A stretch of 64,000 nucleotides of DNA, taken from Verrucosispora sp. WMMD573 (GTDB lineage Bacteria > Actinomycetota > Actinomycetes > Mycobacteriales > Micromonosporaceae). The stretch spans positions 5,456,001 through 5,520,000 of the forward strand of contig NZ_CP114901.1 in assembly GCF_027497175.1 (NCBI RefSeq). The letters are read 5' to 3'. Shown in pieces: positions 52,859-61,855 of the stretch; the first letter of the stretch is position 1; every line of letters begins with the position of its first letter. Below the pieces are notes generated by a model. It saw nothing but the letters and a program-made list of their open reading frames with translations. It searched no databases and had not been told where the DNA came from. A program made the translations under genes and the position numbers.

Positions 52859-53410
52859 TCAGCGGGAGAGCAGCGCCCCGGCGGCGTGCCAGACCCGCGA
52901 CGATCCGATGGTCTGCCCGTTGGCCAGGTCCTGCAGGGTGATCTGCACCCGCCACGGGTCGAACCGCAGCACCTCGAAACCGGTGTCGGTGGGGCCGTCG
53001 GGCCAGACCGCGTACGGGTCGAAGCCGCGCCGCGTCGCCTCGGTGGCGACCAGGTCCCAGACGTGGCGCTTGGTGTCGCCCGGCTCCAGCCAGGTGGCGC
53101 GGCAGTCGACGAAGACAGCGTCGTGCGCGGGTGTCCAGTAGCTGCATGAGACGTACGGATTGCGGGCCAGGTGGGCGGTCTTGACCGGCGACCGTGAGGT
53201 GCTGACCCAGCCGGTGGGCCCGCCGTCACCGACCTCCCAGGAGACGTGCATGATGCGGCTGCGTGGCCGGTCGCGTCCGTCGACAGTGGCCACCGTGCAC
53301 CAGCCGATCCCGGCGGTCAACCGCAGGAAGTCGTCACGGAGGTCAGCGAAGTCGTCGACCGGGTTGCTGAACGTGGAAGGCTCCATCACGAGATGGTAGA
53401 GCCGCAGCAT
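52859..53410 (-). CDS. PNPOx-fold (FMN/F420-binding split barrel) protein
   Basis: ATG 53410 and an in-frame ATG at 53386 are both possible; neither has a clear ribosome-binding site. About 183 residues. The split-barrel pattern is GIGWCTVATVDGRDRPRSRI, GWVSTSRSPVKTAHLARNPY and RFDPWRVQITLQDLA. Such proteins bind FMN, F420 or heme and reduce small molecules or act as chaperones. The Trp-rich core suggests an FMN/F420 binder, but the substrate is unknown. A TATAGC element lies only about ten bases upstream of 53410, so the mRNA may be leaderless. Confidence 0.75.
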   Translation of the reverse strand: MLRLYHLVMEPSTFSNPVDDFADLRDDFLRLTAGIGWCTVATVDGRDRPRSRIMHVSWEVGDGGPTGWVSTSRSPVKTAHLARNPYVSCSYWTPAHDAVFVDCRATWLEPGDTKRHVWDLVATEATRRGFDPYAVWPDGPTDTGFEVLRFDPWRVQITLQDLANGQTIGSSRVWHAAGALLSR

Positions 53411-53418
53411 CAGCCATC

Positions 53419-53434
53419 GCTATATGATTCTCAA
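53419..53434 (-). promoter_or_regulatory. TTGAGAATCATATAGC motif upstream of PNPOx/P450 genes
   Basis: Read toward the PNPOx gene, TTGAGAATCATATAGC lies within ten bases of the possible start at 53410. It matches the element at 21025-21039 over TTGAGAATCATAT and the one at 61856-61871 over TTGAGAAT..TATAGC. It is likely a promoter or operator shared by several cluster operons. Confidence 0.5.
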
Positions 53435-53454
53435 TTCTTGCGGTGGTACGGGCA

Positions 53455-54564
53455 TCATCCGGCCCGCAACACCTTGCGCAGCGCCTCGATCACCCTGGCC
53501 TGGGTGTCCGGGTGCAGCGACGGATACATCGGCAGCGAGAAGACCTCCCCCGCCAGCCGCTCGGTCACCGGGAGCGAGCCGTCGCGGTAGCCGAGGTGGG
53601 CGAAGCCGCGCATGGTGTGCACCGGCCACCGGTAGCTGACGTTCAACTCGACGCCGTGCGGGCGCAGCTCCTCCAGGATCTCGTCGCGCTGCGGGTGCCG
53701 CACCACGTAGAGGTAGTACACATGCTCGTTGCCCGGCGCGGTGACCGGGAGGACGAGGCCGGTGCCGGCGAGCCCTTCGTCGTAGCGCCGGGCGATCGCA
53801 CGGCGGGCGGCGAGGTAGCCGTCCAGGCGCCGCAGCTTGCGGCGCAGGATCTCCGCCTGCACCTCGTCCAGGCGGCTGTTCCGGCCGGGCGTCTCGACCA
53901 CGTAGTAGCGGTCCTCCATGCCGTAGTACCGCAGCCGACGCAGGCTCCGCTCGACGTCGGGGTCGGCGGTGAGCGTCGCACCACCGTCGCCGTAGGCGCC
54001 CAGCACCTTCGTCGGGTAGAACGAGAAGGCTGCGGCGTCACCGAGCGAGCCGGCCAGGCGTCCCTGGTGCCGGGCGCCGTGCGCCTGCGCGCAGTCCTCC
54101 AGCACTCTCAGGCCCCGCTCGGCGGCGAGCGCGCGCAGCGGAGCCATCTGCACGCACTGGCCGTAGAGGTGTACCGGAAGCAACGCCCGGGTGCGCGCCG
54201 TGATCACCTCGGCGACCTGGTCGACCCGCATCAGGCAGGTCGCCTCGTCCACGTCGACGAAGACCGGTACCGCGCCCACGGCGTCGATGGCGAGCACCGT
54301 CGGCGCGGCGGTGTTGGCGACGGTCACCACCTCGTCGCCGGGGCGTACCCCCAGCGCCCAGAGGGCCAGCGAGATGGCGTCGGTGCCGTTCGCCAGGCCG
54401 ACACAGTGCGGTGCGCCATGGTAGGCGGCGAACTCCCGCTCGAAGCCGCGCACGCTCTCGCCGAGTACCAGCCGTCCGGAGGAGAAGACCTGTTCCACCG
54501 CGCCGAGGATGTCCGCGCGCTCGGTCTCATACTCGGCCAGATAGCTCCAGACTCCGACGGTCAT
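53455..54564 (-). CDS. DegT/DnrJ/EryC1-type sugar aminotransferase
   Basis: A protein of 369 residues from ATG 54564. Visible motifs are [35 protein letters not shown] and [16 protein letters not shown], whose Lys forms the PLP aldimine. This family moves an amino group from Glu or Gln to a keto-sugar nucleotide, making 3- or 4-amino deoxyhexoses. With the N-methyltransferase, C-methyltransferase and glycosyltransferase 2-6 kb away, it fits aminosugar synthesis for the enediyne (compare SgcA4 of C-1027). The PNPOx and P450 genes follow on the same strand after a 44-base gap. Confidence 0.9.
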   Translation of the reverse strand: MTVGVWSYLAEYETERADILGAVEQVFSSGRLVLGESVRGFEREFAAYHGAPHCVGLANGTDAISLALWALGVRPGDEVVTVANTAAPTVLAIDAVGAVPVFVDVDEATCLMRVDQVAEVITARTRALLPVHLYGQCVQMAPLRALAAERGLRVLEDCAQAHGARHQGRLAGSLGDAAAFSFYPTKVLGAYGDGGATLTADPDVERSLRRLRYYGMEDRYYVVETPGRNSRLDEVQAEILRRKLRRLDGYLAARRAIARRYDEGLAGTGLVLPVTAPGNEHVYYLYVVRHPQRDEILEELRPHGVELNVSYRWPVHTMRGFAHLGYRDGSLPVTERLAGEVFSLPMYPSLHPDTQARVIEALRKVLRAG

Positions 54565-55067
54565 GGCGGCAGACCTCCCGGGACGCGTCGTCGCCGCGGT
54601 GCCTCACCCCGGCATCACCACCCCCGCATCCTAGAACGCCAGCTCTCGAACAGCTACACGTTCGTCAACCGATTGTGGTACTCGCGGCTGCGGGGCACTG
54701 GCCCGAACGGACGGAACCACGCCGTCCGCAGCGGTCGATGTCTTCGTCGGTTGGCACCGGATCCGGTGTCGGCGAACCGGCCGACAGGTACCCCTGTCGC
54801 CCTTCCCCAGCACCGCTTACACCTCTGTCAAGGCCCGCCTGACCTGCCAGGACACCGGGCGGCGTCGACATCATTGGCCCGTCCGCCAGCGCGTCGAAAT
54901 TGCGCCGAATGAATTTCCCAGCGGCCGACTTGCCATCAATTGACAGTTGCAATTCGCATAGTAGGCTTCGTGCCGCAGGCGCCGCTCCTCGGTGTTGCCT
55001 CCTTCTTCCAGACAGCGCCGCCTGGCATGTTCCGGCCTCATTTCCGCACGTGACCAGGAGGACGTCC
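54565..55067. other. Intergenic region with promoter for the SELENBP1-like gene
   Basis: 503 bases between divergent genes. No gene is supported; the frames seen are short or antisense. The right part holds a good promoter at 54940-54967, listed separately, inside an inverted repeat AATTG-N7-CAATT. The left part should contain the aminotransferase promoter, but I see no clear elements. Confidence 0.55.
54940..54967 (+). promoter_or_regulatory. Sigma70-like promoter for SELENBP1-like gene
   Basis: TTGACA at 54940-54945 is followed after 16 bases by TAGGCT at 54962-54967. Transcription would start about 95 bases before the ATG at 55068. The -35 box overlaps an inverted repeat AATTGACAGTTGCAATT that could bind a regulator. 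Confidence 0.6.
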
Positions 55068-56822
55068 ATGTCCCGTCCAAGACTGCGAGGGCCGTTCCGG
55101 CGTGCTGCCCATATCGGAGTGATCGCGCTCGTCGCCATCAGCAGCGGCGTGGTGCCGCCCCAGCCGGCCGCCGGCGCGTCGGTGCAACGGATCACCTCGA
55201 CGGTGACCGGCAGTGACGGTGAGCCGTACCGCATCACCAACCACCTCACCAGGACGGCCCAGGCCGCCGAACGCCGAGGCGCACCCGCCCGCGAGTGGCT
55301 GCTGGTCTGGACCGGCGACGCCGCGCCCGGTCCCAACGGCAAGCCCGACCCGGACTTCCTCGCGGTCATCGACGCCACCCCCGGCTCGCCCGACTACGGG
55401 CGGGTGGCCAACACGGTCACCATCGACTCGGTCTTCGGCAACGAGCCGCACCACATGCAGTACACCTGGCGCAAGGGTGACAGCGTGTACGCGGGCGGCC
55501 TGCTCAGCGACACCGTCTTCATCTTCGACGTCAGCCGGCTGCCCAGGGTCTCCCTGAGCGGCGTGACGCTGCCGCACGACACTCCGTGCGGCTCGGTGCC
55601 GGACGCGTTCACCGTCCTGCGCGACGGCACCGCGTACGGCACGTACATGGGCGGCCCGGACATCGCCGGGCCCTGCACCTACTCGGACGGCCAGACCCGG
55701 GTGGGCAACGGCTTCGCCGGCTCCCCCGGCGAGGTGGTTCGCCTCGGCGCCGACGGCACCGTGCTGGCCGAGATGCCGGCGGCGAAGAAGGAGGCCGAGG
55801 ATCCGGTCTTCTGCCCCAACCAGCCGGTGCTGCCCGTGGCGACCTGCGCCAACCCGCACGGCATCGCGCTGCGCGAGGATCTGGACCGACTGGTCACAAG
55901 CGACTTCGTCGAGGTCCGGCACGTGGTCGCCGGCCTCGTGACCGACCCCAACCTGCAACGCCGCACGGTACGCACCTACGACATCAGCGACCGGAACCGG
56001 CCTCGGCTGCTGTCCCTGTCCTACCTGCCCGACGGTCCCCGCGCCGACGACGAGTTCAGCCGGGAGGGCATGCTCGCCATGGAACCCGCGGTGACCAACA
56101 AGCGCAGGCACCGAGGTGCGTTCGTGGCCACCGGGATGGGTGCGGTCTACTACACACCGGACATCACCAAGCGGAAGCTGACCTGGCGGCAGGTCTTCGA
56201 CGACGCGACCGCCTTCCGCCGGCTCTACCCGCGGAACACCCCGACCAGCGCAGCCGACGGCGGCAGCTGGCTCATGGTGAGCCCGGACGACAGATTCCTG
56301 TTCCACACGGTGATGTTCGGCGGCAACGACTCGCCGGCGGTGAACGCCGAGTCCGGCATGGTCTATGTGTTGGACATCCGCCGCCTCCTGGCCACCGGCA
56401 GCCGGACCTCCTGCCAGATCGACACGATCACCGAGACCGTACGCGGCGGCGCCGAGTGGGACTGCCCGGCGCTGGTGGGCGCTTTGCCCATCGTCGACAC
56501 TACGCTCGGCGGCCCGCACTGGGGAGCGATGGACACCTTCCAGCGTGTGCCGGGCGGACGGCACTTCCGCCAGACCGACCGGGTCTCCCGCGTGGTCACT
56601 TCGAACTACTTCGTGGCTCCCACCGGCCTCGACGGCGACGCCCGGGTCTGCATGGCACTGGTCGGTCCGACGGGACGGCTCACCGAGGACCGGGCGTTCC
56701 GCGACGAGCACACGGGCAGGCGCTGCCTGAGCTTCGACCGGACGAGTTGGCCGCACGGCGACACCGGCAAGGCGAATCCGCACGGGCTGCTCTTCGCGGT
56801 GGCCGACGCGCAGCTGCGCTGA
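55068..56822 (+). CDS. Exported selenium-binding-protein/methanethiol-oxidase-like protein
   Basis: A protein of 584 residues from ATG 55068 with CCAGGAGG upstream. The N-terminus is a basic signal peptide (RRAAHIGVIALVAISSGVV) ending near an AGA site, so the protein is probably exported. The body resembles the SELENBP1 beta-propeller: FLAVIDATPGSPDYGRVANT, GNEPHHMQYTWRKG, CANPHGIALREDLDRLVTSD and LGGPHWGAMDTF. The His residues in these blocks match the metal-binding His of the family, whose human member oxidises methanethiol. The similarity is by eye and distant. In a sulfur-rich enediyne cluster a role in thiol chemistry or detoxification outside the cell is possible, but it is inference. 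It is convergent with the glycosyltransferase gene. Confidence 0.72.
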   Translation: MSRPRLRGPFRRAAHIGVIALVAISSGVVPPQPAAGASVQRITSTVTGSDGEPYRITNHLTRTAQAAERRGAPAREWLLVWTGDAAPGPNGKPDPDFLAVIDATPGSPDYGRVANTVTIDSVFGNEPHHMQYTWRKGDSVYAGGLLSDTVFIFDVSRLPRVSLSGVTLPHDTPCGSVPDAFTVLRDGTAYGTYMGGPDIAGPCTYSDGQTRVGNGFAGSPGEVVRLGADGTVLAEMPAAKKEAEDPVFCPNQPVLPVATCANPHGIALREDLDRLVTSDFVEVRHVVAGLVTDPNLQRRTVRTYDISDRNRPRLLSLSYLPDGPRADDEFSREGMLAMEPAVTNKRRHRGAFVATGMGAVYYTPDITKRKLTWRQVFDDATAFRRLYPRNTPTSAADGGSWLMVSPDDRFLFHTVMFGGNDSPAVNAESGMVYVLDIRRLLATGSRTSCQIDTITETVRGGAEWDCPALVGALPIVDTTLGGPHWGAMDTFQRVPGGRHFRQTDRVSRVVTSNYFVAPTGLDGDARVCMALVGPTGRLTEDRAFRDEHTGRRCLSFDRTSWPHGDTGKANPHGLLFAVADAQLR

Positions 56823-56829
56823 CATCCGA

Positions 56830-56864
56830 CCGACGGCGGGCGGCGCGGCGCCGTCCGCCGTCGG
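56830..56864. terminator. Terminator-like hairpin between convergent genes
   Basis: CCGACGGCGG at 56830-56839 pairs with CCGCCGTCGG at 56855-56864, and the inside continues the pairing to a stem of about 15 bp. It follows the SELENBP1-like stop and precedes the convergent glycosyltransferase stop. Confidence 0.7.
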
Positions 56865-56890
56865 CTCCGCCGAAGGGGTGTCGGGTCGGC

Positions 56891-58006
56891 TCAGACCAGA
56901 GCGGTGAGCCGGGGCACCACGTCGGCCGGGGTCGGCAGCGCGGCGATCTCGGCGCGCACCTCCCGGGTCACCCGGCCCAGCTCCACATCGGCGAGCAGCC
57001 GGCCGATCGTCACGGCGTCCAGCTCCCGGATCCCGCCCAGCACGTGCGCCAGCCCCCGGGCGCGTAACAGCTCGCCGGTGACCAGTTCGTCCGGCGAGCC
57101 GGGCAGCACCAGCTGACGAACGCCGAGCGCCGCGCAGGTGAGGGTGGTGCCGTCCCCGCCGTGGTGAATCGCGGCAGCGCAGCCACGCAGCAGTTGGTTC
57201 AACGGCACCCAGCCGGTGACACGCACGTTCGGCGGCAGGTCCGCCGGCGCGGCAGACTCCCCGATCGCCAACACGAACTCGACATCCAGCTCGGACGCGG
57301 CGGCGAGCACCCGCTCGACACCGGCGGCGAAGCGGTCCGGCCCGCCGAGGGTGCCGAAGGTGACCGCGATCCGCGGACGGGTGACCGGTTCCCGGAGCCA
57401 GTCGGGCACGGTCCCGCCGCCGTTGTACGGCACGTACCGCATGGAGAGTTCGGCCGGCCCGCCCTCCACCAGGCTGGGTGGCGCGATGTCGACCGTGCTG
57501 ATGCCCTCGGGTAGTGCCACCCCGTGCCGGCGCAGCGCCACCGCGCCGGGCAGCTCGCGCAGCAGCCGCGGAGTGAACCGGGCCAGCCCGAGGCTGTGCG
57601 CCACGGCAGGCACCTTCAGTTTGGCGGCGACGACCGGACCGACCGCGAAGATCGGATCGTACACCACCAGGTCCGGCTGGACCCACTCGGCCAGCGCGAC
57701 GTGGGCGTCCACGAACGGATCCCAGGCCGCAACAATGTGCGGCTTGCGCTCCTCCATCTCGCCGATCGGGTCGGCGCCGATGGGCTCGAAGAGGCGCGGT
57801 ACGTCCCGGATGAACTGCGCCTGCATGTCCGAGGTGGTCCGTCCGGGCACGGCGTCCAGGACCGGCAGCCCGGCCCGGGCCACCGCCAGCGCGTCGCCGG
57901 CGGTGACGAAGGTGACCTCGTGCCCGGCAGCGCGGAACCCCCAGCCGAGCGGTACCAGCGGGAACGCGTGGCCGATGGCCGGACCCGGAATGAACACTAC
58001 GCGCAT
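56891..58006 (-). CDS. GT1-family (GT-B) glycosyltransferase
   Basis: A protein of 371 residues from ATG 58006. The N-terminal acceptor domain starts VVFIPGPAIGHAFPLVPLGW with the conserved His that deprotonates the acceptor. The C-terminal donor domain has IAVTFGTLGGPDRFA, VTGWVPLNQLL and AAIHHGGDGTTLTCAALGV, the nucleotide-sugar site of antibiotic glycosyltransferases (CalG/SgcA6 type). It should attach the deoxyaminosugar to the aglycone. Only one such gene is visible in the window. It overlaps the upstream sugar-reductase gene by ten bases and is the last gene of the sugar operon. Confidence 0.92.
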   Translation of the reverse strand: MRVVFIPGPAIGHAFPLVPLGWGFRAAGHEVTFVTAGDALAVARAGLPVLDAVPGRTTSDMQAQFIRDVPRLFEPIGADPIGEMEERKPHIVAAWDPFVDAHVALAEWVQPDLVVYDPIFAVGPVVAAKLKVPAVAHSLGLARFTPRLLRELPGAVALRRHGVALPEGISTVDIAPPSLVEGGPAELSMRYVPYNGGGTVPDWLREPVTRPRIAVTFGTLGGPDRFAAGVERVLAAASELDVEFVLAIGESAAPADLPPNVRVTGWVPLNQLLRGCAAAIHHGGDGTTLTCAALGVRQLVLPGSPDELVTGELLRARGLAHVLGGIRELDAVTIGRLLADVELGRVTREVRAEIAALPTPADVVPRLTALV

Positions 58007-58989
58007 GGCTTCTGCTCTCCCTCTCGCCGGGGCGGGCGGTCGACGCCGGGGGGCCGGCGCAGCTCGTCGTGCCAGAAGTCGGCGACCGCCCGGTACAGGT
58101 CACGCCGGGGCCACCAGCCGAGCGCCGTCGCGGCCGCAGCCGGGTCCACGCACGACCACTGCGTCGCGTCCCGCCAGCTCGGTGGGTCGGCACGCTCCAC
58201 CACCGTCGCCGGTACCCCGCTGACCTCCACCAGGAGCCGCACCAACGCCCGCACCGGCACCGCCTCGCCCCGGCCGATGTCGAGCACCCGGCCGGTCACC
58301 GGGCGTTCGGCGGCGGCCAGCACGGCCGCGGCGGCGTCCCGGACGTCGACGAAGTCGCGCCGGGCCACCAGCGGGGCGAGCGTCACCTCCGTCGCGACAC
58401 CGGCCCGCGCTGCCGGTACCAGCGCGCCGGCGACCCGGCCCAGCAGGCTGGTCGCGGGGAGTCCTGGACCGAGCGCGTTCACCAGGCGCAGCACCACGGC
58501 GTCGACGTGACCAGCCTCGGTGGCCGCCAGCACCGCGCGGGTCGCGGCGAGCTTCGCCCTGCCGTAGGCGGTACCAGGCAGGGGCGTACGGTGCGGATCA
58601 GCCAGTCGGCCCGGCGGCTGCGGGCCGTGTTCCAGCACCGAGCCGAGATGGACCAGCCGTGGCCGGCAGTCGGTACGGCGCAGCGCGGCGAGCAGCAGGC
58701 CGCTGAGCCTGGTGCAGCGCTCGGCCATCCGGTCGGGGTCGAGCCCCCAACTGCTGCCGGTGGCGTCGACGATGGTGGCCGGACCTGCGCCGTCGAGGAG
58801 CCCGGCCAGCGTCTGCGGGTCGGTACGGCCGAGGTCGAGCATGGTGAACCGGTGCCGGCGCCGGTCGGCCGGGGCGCGGCGCGCCACCGTCAGCACCTCG
58901 TGGCCGCTGTCGGCGAAGGCGTCCGCGACGTGCCGGCCGACGAAGCCGGTGCCGCCCAGCACGACCACCCGCGGCCGGCCGCCGGTCAC
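57997..58989 (-). CDS. NAD-dependent epimerase/dehydratase-family sugar SDR
   Basis: Started at GTG 58989, which overlaps the previous stop (GTGA). 330 residues. The Rossmann motif is VVVLGGTGFVGRHVADAF and the catalytic pair is in TAYGRAKLAATR (YxxxK), with Ser in VHLGSVLEHG. The C-terminal end DATQWSCVDPAAAATALGWW is typical of extended SDRs that act on dTDP-hexoses. In this operon a 4-ketoreductase or similar late step in deoxysugar formation is most likely; epimerase activity is not excluded. It ends inside the glycosyltransferase start. Confidence 0.85.
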   Translation of the reverse strand: MTGGRPRVVVLGGTGFVGRHVADAFADSGHEVLTVARRAPADRRRHRFTMLDLGRTDPQTLAGLLDGAGPATIVDATGSSWGLDPDRMAERCTRLSGLLLAALRRTDCRPRLVHLGSVLEHGPQPPGRLADPHRTPLPGTAYGRAKLAATRAVLAATEAGHVDAVVLRLVNALGPGLPATSLLGRVAGALVPAARAGVATEVTLAPLVARRDFVDVRDAAAAVLAAAERPVTGRVLDIGRGEAVPVRALVRLLVEVSGVPATVVERADPPSWRDATQWSCVDPAAAATALGWWPRRDLYRAVADFWHDELRRPPGVDRPPRREGEQKPCA

Positions 58990-59720
58990 GACGCACCCGC
59001 CGGCCGGGCGAGCCACAGACCCCAGCGGAACGGCTCAGCCTCGACGTGCGCGGCGGCGAGCCCGGCCCGGCCGAACGCGGCGGCGAAGTCCGCCGGCCGA
59101 AACAGCGTCAGCTCGGTCGTCGCCGTGTCCTGCCGGATGCCCGTCTGCGGGTCCGCGTACGCCTGGTGCACGGTCATCCGGATTCGGTCGTGCGCGTCGT
59201 CCAGCCACCTGGAGTGGGACAGCCGGATCACCACCCGGCCCTGTTCCTGCACCATGTCGCGGGCCACGTAGCCGGGAACGAACGCCTCCGGCGGATACCA
59301 GGGTTCCACCGCCAGCACGCCGTGCGGGCTCAGGTGGGCGGCGAGCCGTGCCACCGTCCGGTCCAGCTCTACGGTGTCGCGCAGGTGCGGTACCGCGAAG
59401 AGGCAGACCACCGCGTCGAAGACGGCGGCCAGGTCCAGGTCACGCATGTCGCCGTGGTGCAGTGTCGCGCCCGGCACGCGGGTGGCCGCGCGCGCCAGCA
59501 TCTCCGCCGACAGGTCCACGCCGGTCACCGGGGCGAAGTGTGCCCGCAGGTGTGCCAGGTGCAGCCCGGTGCCGCAGGCCACGTCGAGCAGTGAGGCGGC
59601 GGTGGGGTTCCGGTGCCGGACCAGGCGGGCGAGCGCGTCGGCCTCGGCCCGGTGATCGCGGCCCCGGTGCCGCATCACCAGGTCGTAGACCTCGGCGTAG
59701 CCGGCGCGGTAGATGCTCAC
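58986..59720 (-). CDS. dTDP-aminosugar N-methyltransferase (DesVI/TylM1-like)
   Basis: A protein of 244 residues from GTG 59720. SAM-binding block: SLLDVACGTGLHLAHLRAHF. The family-specific parts are HHGDMRDLDLAAVFDAVVCL, LAVEPWYPPEAFVPGYVARD and a C-terminal LTLFRPADFAAAFGRAGL. These match N,N-dimethyltransferases of desosamine-type sugars, which act on the amino group installed by a DnrJ-type aminotransferase. The pair predicts an N-methylated, probably dimethylated, aminosugar. It lies 13 bases after the C-methyltransferase gene and overlaps the SDR gene. Confidence 0.9.
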   Translation of the reverse strand: MSIYRAGYAEVYDLVMRHRGRDHRAEADALARLVRHRNPTAASLLDVACGTGLHLAHLRAHFAPVTGVDLSAEMLARAATRVPGATLHHGDMRDLDLAAVFDAVVCLFAVPHLRDTVELDRTVARLAAHLSPHGVLAVEPWYPPEAFVPGYVARDMVQEQGRVVIRLSHSRWLDDAHDRIRMTVHQAYADPQTGIRQDTATTELTLFRPADFAAAFGRAGLAAAHVEAEPFRWGLWLARPAGAS

Positions 59721-59733
59721 GGTGTCGGCGCCC

Positions 59734-60978
59734 TCACCTGACGCACACCGTCGGCACGTAGTGGATCCACCGGCCGCCGGCGGCCCGGAACCCGGTCTCC
59801 TTCGCCATGATCTCGTCGGCGTGGTTCCAGGCGAAGAGCAGGGCGTAGTCGGGGTACGGGTCGGCGAAGGCCGCGGGTGGACGGACCGGGATGTGCGCAC
59901 CGGGGGTCAGCCGGCCCTGCTTGGCCGGGGTGGTGTCGCAGACGTACGCGACCAGCTCCGGCCCGAGCCCGCAGTAGTTGGTGACCGTGGCGCTCTTCGC
60001 GGTGGCCCCGTAGGCGGCGACCGTGCGGCCCTGCTCCCTCAGCGAGCGCAGCAACGTGACCAGGTCCTGCCGGGTACGGGCGACGTCGGCGGCGAACCGG
60101 CGCAACGCCTCCGCCCCGGTCACTCCCCGCTCCTGCTCCTCACGCAGGAGCTCGGCGACGGCCGCGGACGGGGTGCGTCGCCCGGTGTGGGCGAGGGTGT
60201 AGCGCACCTCACCCCCGTGCACCGGCAGCCGGCGAACGTCAACCAGCTCCAGCCCGAAGCGGGCGGCGGTGGCCCGCACCGAGTGGGCGGTGAAGTAGTA
60301 GAAGTGCTCGTCGTAGATCTGGTCGAAGGCGGCCTTGGCGAGGATGTCGCCCAGGTACGGGTCCTCGAAGACGAAGACGCCGTCGGGGGCGAGCAGCAGC
60401 CGCGCTCCGCGCAGTACCGAGTCGAGATAGGGCAGATGGCACACCGTGTTGGCGGCGTAGATGACGTCCGCCGGTCCGTCGGCGGCGAGTACCCCGGCCG
60501 CGGTCTCCTCCTCGAAGAAGGTGGTGCTCACCCGTACTCCCTGCCGCCGGGCGAGTTCGGCCACCCCGGCGGACGGCTCGAAGCCGAGGTGCCGCACGCC
60601 CGCCTTGGCCACCGTCCGCAGCATCACCCCGTCGTTGGCGCCCAGCTCGACACAGAACGCGCCGGGCCGGGTCAGCTCGGTGCCGAGCAGTTCCCGGCCC
60701 GTGGCGGTGAAGTGCGCGCGCATCACCGCCGACAGCGACGAGCGGTACGGATAGTCGTGGTGGAACATCCGCTCGCGGGGCACCTCCTCGACGAGCTGGA
60801 CCATCGTGCAGTCGGCGCAGCGGGCCAGTGCGAGGCGGTAGAAGAACTCGTCGGCGAGTTCGGTGGGGCGTGGAAACGCGTCGGAGAGTGGGTGTCGACC
60901 GAGGTCGAGCATTTCGGCGACCGGGCCGCCGCAGATCCGACAGCCGTGGCCGGTGGCGACGGCCATCTTCCTGGTCAC
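59734..60978 (-). CDS. NDP-hexose C-methyltransferase (TylC3/NovU-like)
   Basis: A protein of 414 residues from GTG 60978. The N-terminal zinc-binding part has CRICGGPV and LARCADCTMVQL (four Cys). The SAM domain has FCVELGANDGVMLRTVAKAG, and FEDPYLGDILAKAAFDQIYD with DEHFYYFT is the catalytic block of sugar C-methyltransferases. The C-terminal domain has VAAYGATAKSATVTNY. Such enzymes add a methyl branch to C-3 or C-5 of keto-sugars (SgcA3 of C-1027 and the MdpA set of maduropeptin are examples). A branched-chain aminosugar is predicted. It overlaps the upstream O-methyltransferase stop (GTGA). Confidence 0.92.
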   Translation of the reverse strand: MTRKMAVATGHGCRICGGPVAEMLDLGRHPLSDAFPRPTELADEFFYRLALARCADCTMVQLVEEVPRERMFHHDYPYRSSLSAVMRAHFTATGRELLGTELTRPGAFCVELGANDGVMLRTVAKAGVRHLGFEPSAGVAELARRQGVRVSTTFFEEETAAGVLAADGPADVIYAANTVCHLPYLDSVLRGARLLLAPDGVFVFEDPYLGDILAKAAFDQIYDEHFYYFTAHSVRATAARFGLELVDVRRLPVHGGEVRYTLAHTGRRTPSAAVAELLREEQERGVTGAEALRRFAADVARTRQDLVTLLRSLREQGRTVAAYGATAKSATVTNYCGLGPELVAYVCDTTPAKQGRLTPGAHIPVRPPAAFADPYPDYALLFAWNHADEIMAKETGFRAAGGRWIHYVPTVCVR

Positions 60979-61823
60979 CCGTGCGCCGCCGGCCGGGGCG
61001 GTGCGGCCTTGTGGGCGACGATGACGACGCAGCCGACCTTGGTCCGCAGGACGTCGAGCACGGCCGGCATCTCGGCCAGGAAGGCGTCGATCTTCTCGGC
61101 CCCGTGGGCGGCGGCGAGCGTCTCGCGCCGCTGCCGCACCCGCTCGTAGTACGCCGGGAACGAGCGGCTGATCTTGTCACCGCAGCTGAGGAACTCGTCG
61201 ACCACGAACCCCGCGTCGCGGACCAGGTCGAACGCGGCCATCGGCGGGCCGGGCGGGGCGAGGGTGAAATCGGTGAGGATCTGCCGGTCCCGCTCGGTGA
61301 GCGGGGCGTCCTCGGCGAGATCGGTGAGCACCACCCGGCCGCCCGGCTTGAGCACGCGGTGGATCTCGGCCAGCCACTGCTGGCGGTCCTGAGCGTGCAC
61401 GAGGGACTCGAAGGCGAGCACCTTGTCGAAGGAGGCGTCCGCGTAGCTCAGCGCGCCGGCGTCGCCCAACTCGAAGCGGACCTGGCCGCGCAGCCCGGAC
61501 TCGTTCACGCGCTCCCGGGCCCGCTTGAGGTGCTCGGTGCTGTTGGTGATACCGGTGATGTCGGCGTCGCTGCGCTGGCCGAGGCGGATCGCCGGTTCGC
61601 CGGCCCCGCACCCGAGGTCCAGGAGTCGCTGCCCGGGACGCAGCGCGAGTCGGTCACCCACGATGTCGGTGAACCGGTTGATGGCCTCCAGGAAGGGTGT
61701 GGGGTCGTCGTCGTCCTCCCACCACCCGAAGTGGATGTTTCCGCCGAGCACCTCGACGGCCCAGGCGCCGTCGTCGTAGATCTCCGCTACCTCGTCGACC
61801 TCGACCAGCTCGCGTGTGGACAC
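60975..61823 (-). CDS. RebM-like SAM-dependent O-methyltransferase
   Basis: A protein of 282 residues from GTG 61823 with GAGGAG upstream. IYDDGAWAVEVLGGNIHFGW opens the sequence, as in RebM-type natural-product and sugar O-methyltransferases. LLDLGCGAGEPAIRLGQRSD binds SAM, and FDKVLAFESLVHAQDRQQW and LKPGGRVVLTDLAEDAPL follow in the usual order. It is the first gene of the minus-strand sugar operon (61823 to 56891). It probably methylates a sugar hydroxyl or the scaffold. Confidence 0.87.
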   Translation of the reverse strand: MSTRELVEVDEVAEIYDDGAWAVEVLGGNIHFGWWEDDDDPTPFLEAINRFTDIVGDRLALRPGQRLLDLGCGAGEPAIRLGQRSDADITGITNSTEHLKRARERVNESGLRGQVRFELGDAGALSYADASFDKVLAFESLVHAQDRQQWLAEIHRVLKPGGRVVLTDLAEDAPLTERDRQILTDFTLAPPGPPMAAFDLVRDAGFVVDEFLSCGDKISRSFPAYYERVRQRRETLAAAHGAEKIDAFLAEMPAVLDVLRTKVGCVVIVAHKAAPPRPAAHG

Positions 61824-61855
61824 GTCCGCTCCTCACTCCCGACGGCACCTGCTGC

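Noticed and set aside
55038..58193. Minus-strand open frame of 1051 residues
   Set aside because: It lies opposite the SELENBP1-like gene and in another frame of the glycosyltransferase gene; the composition is low-complexity and no family motif appears.
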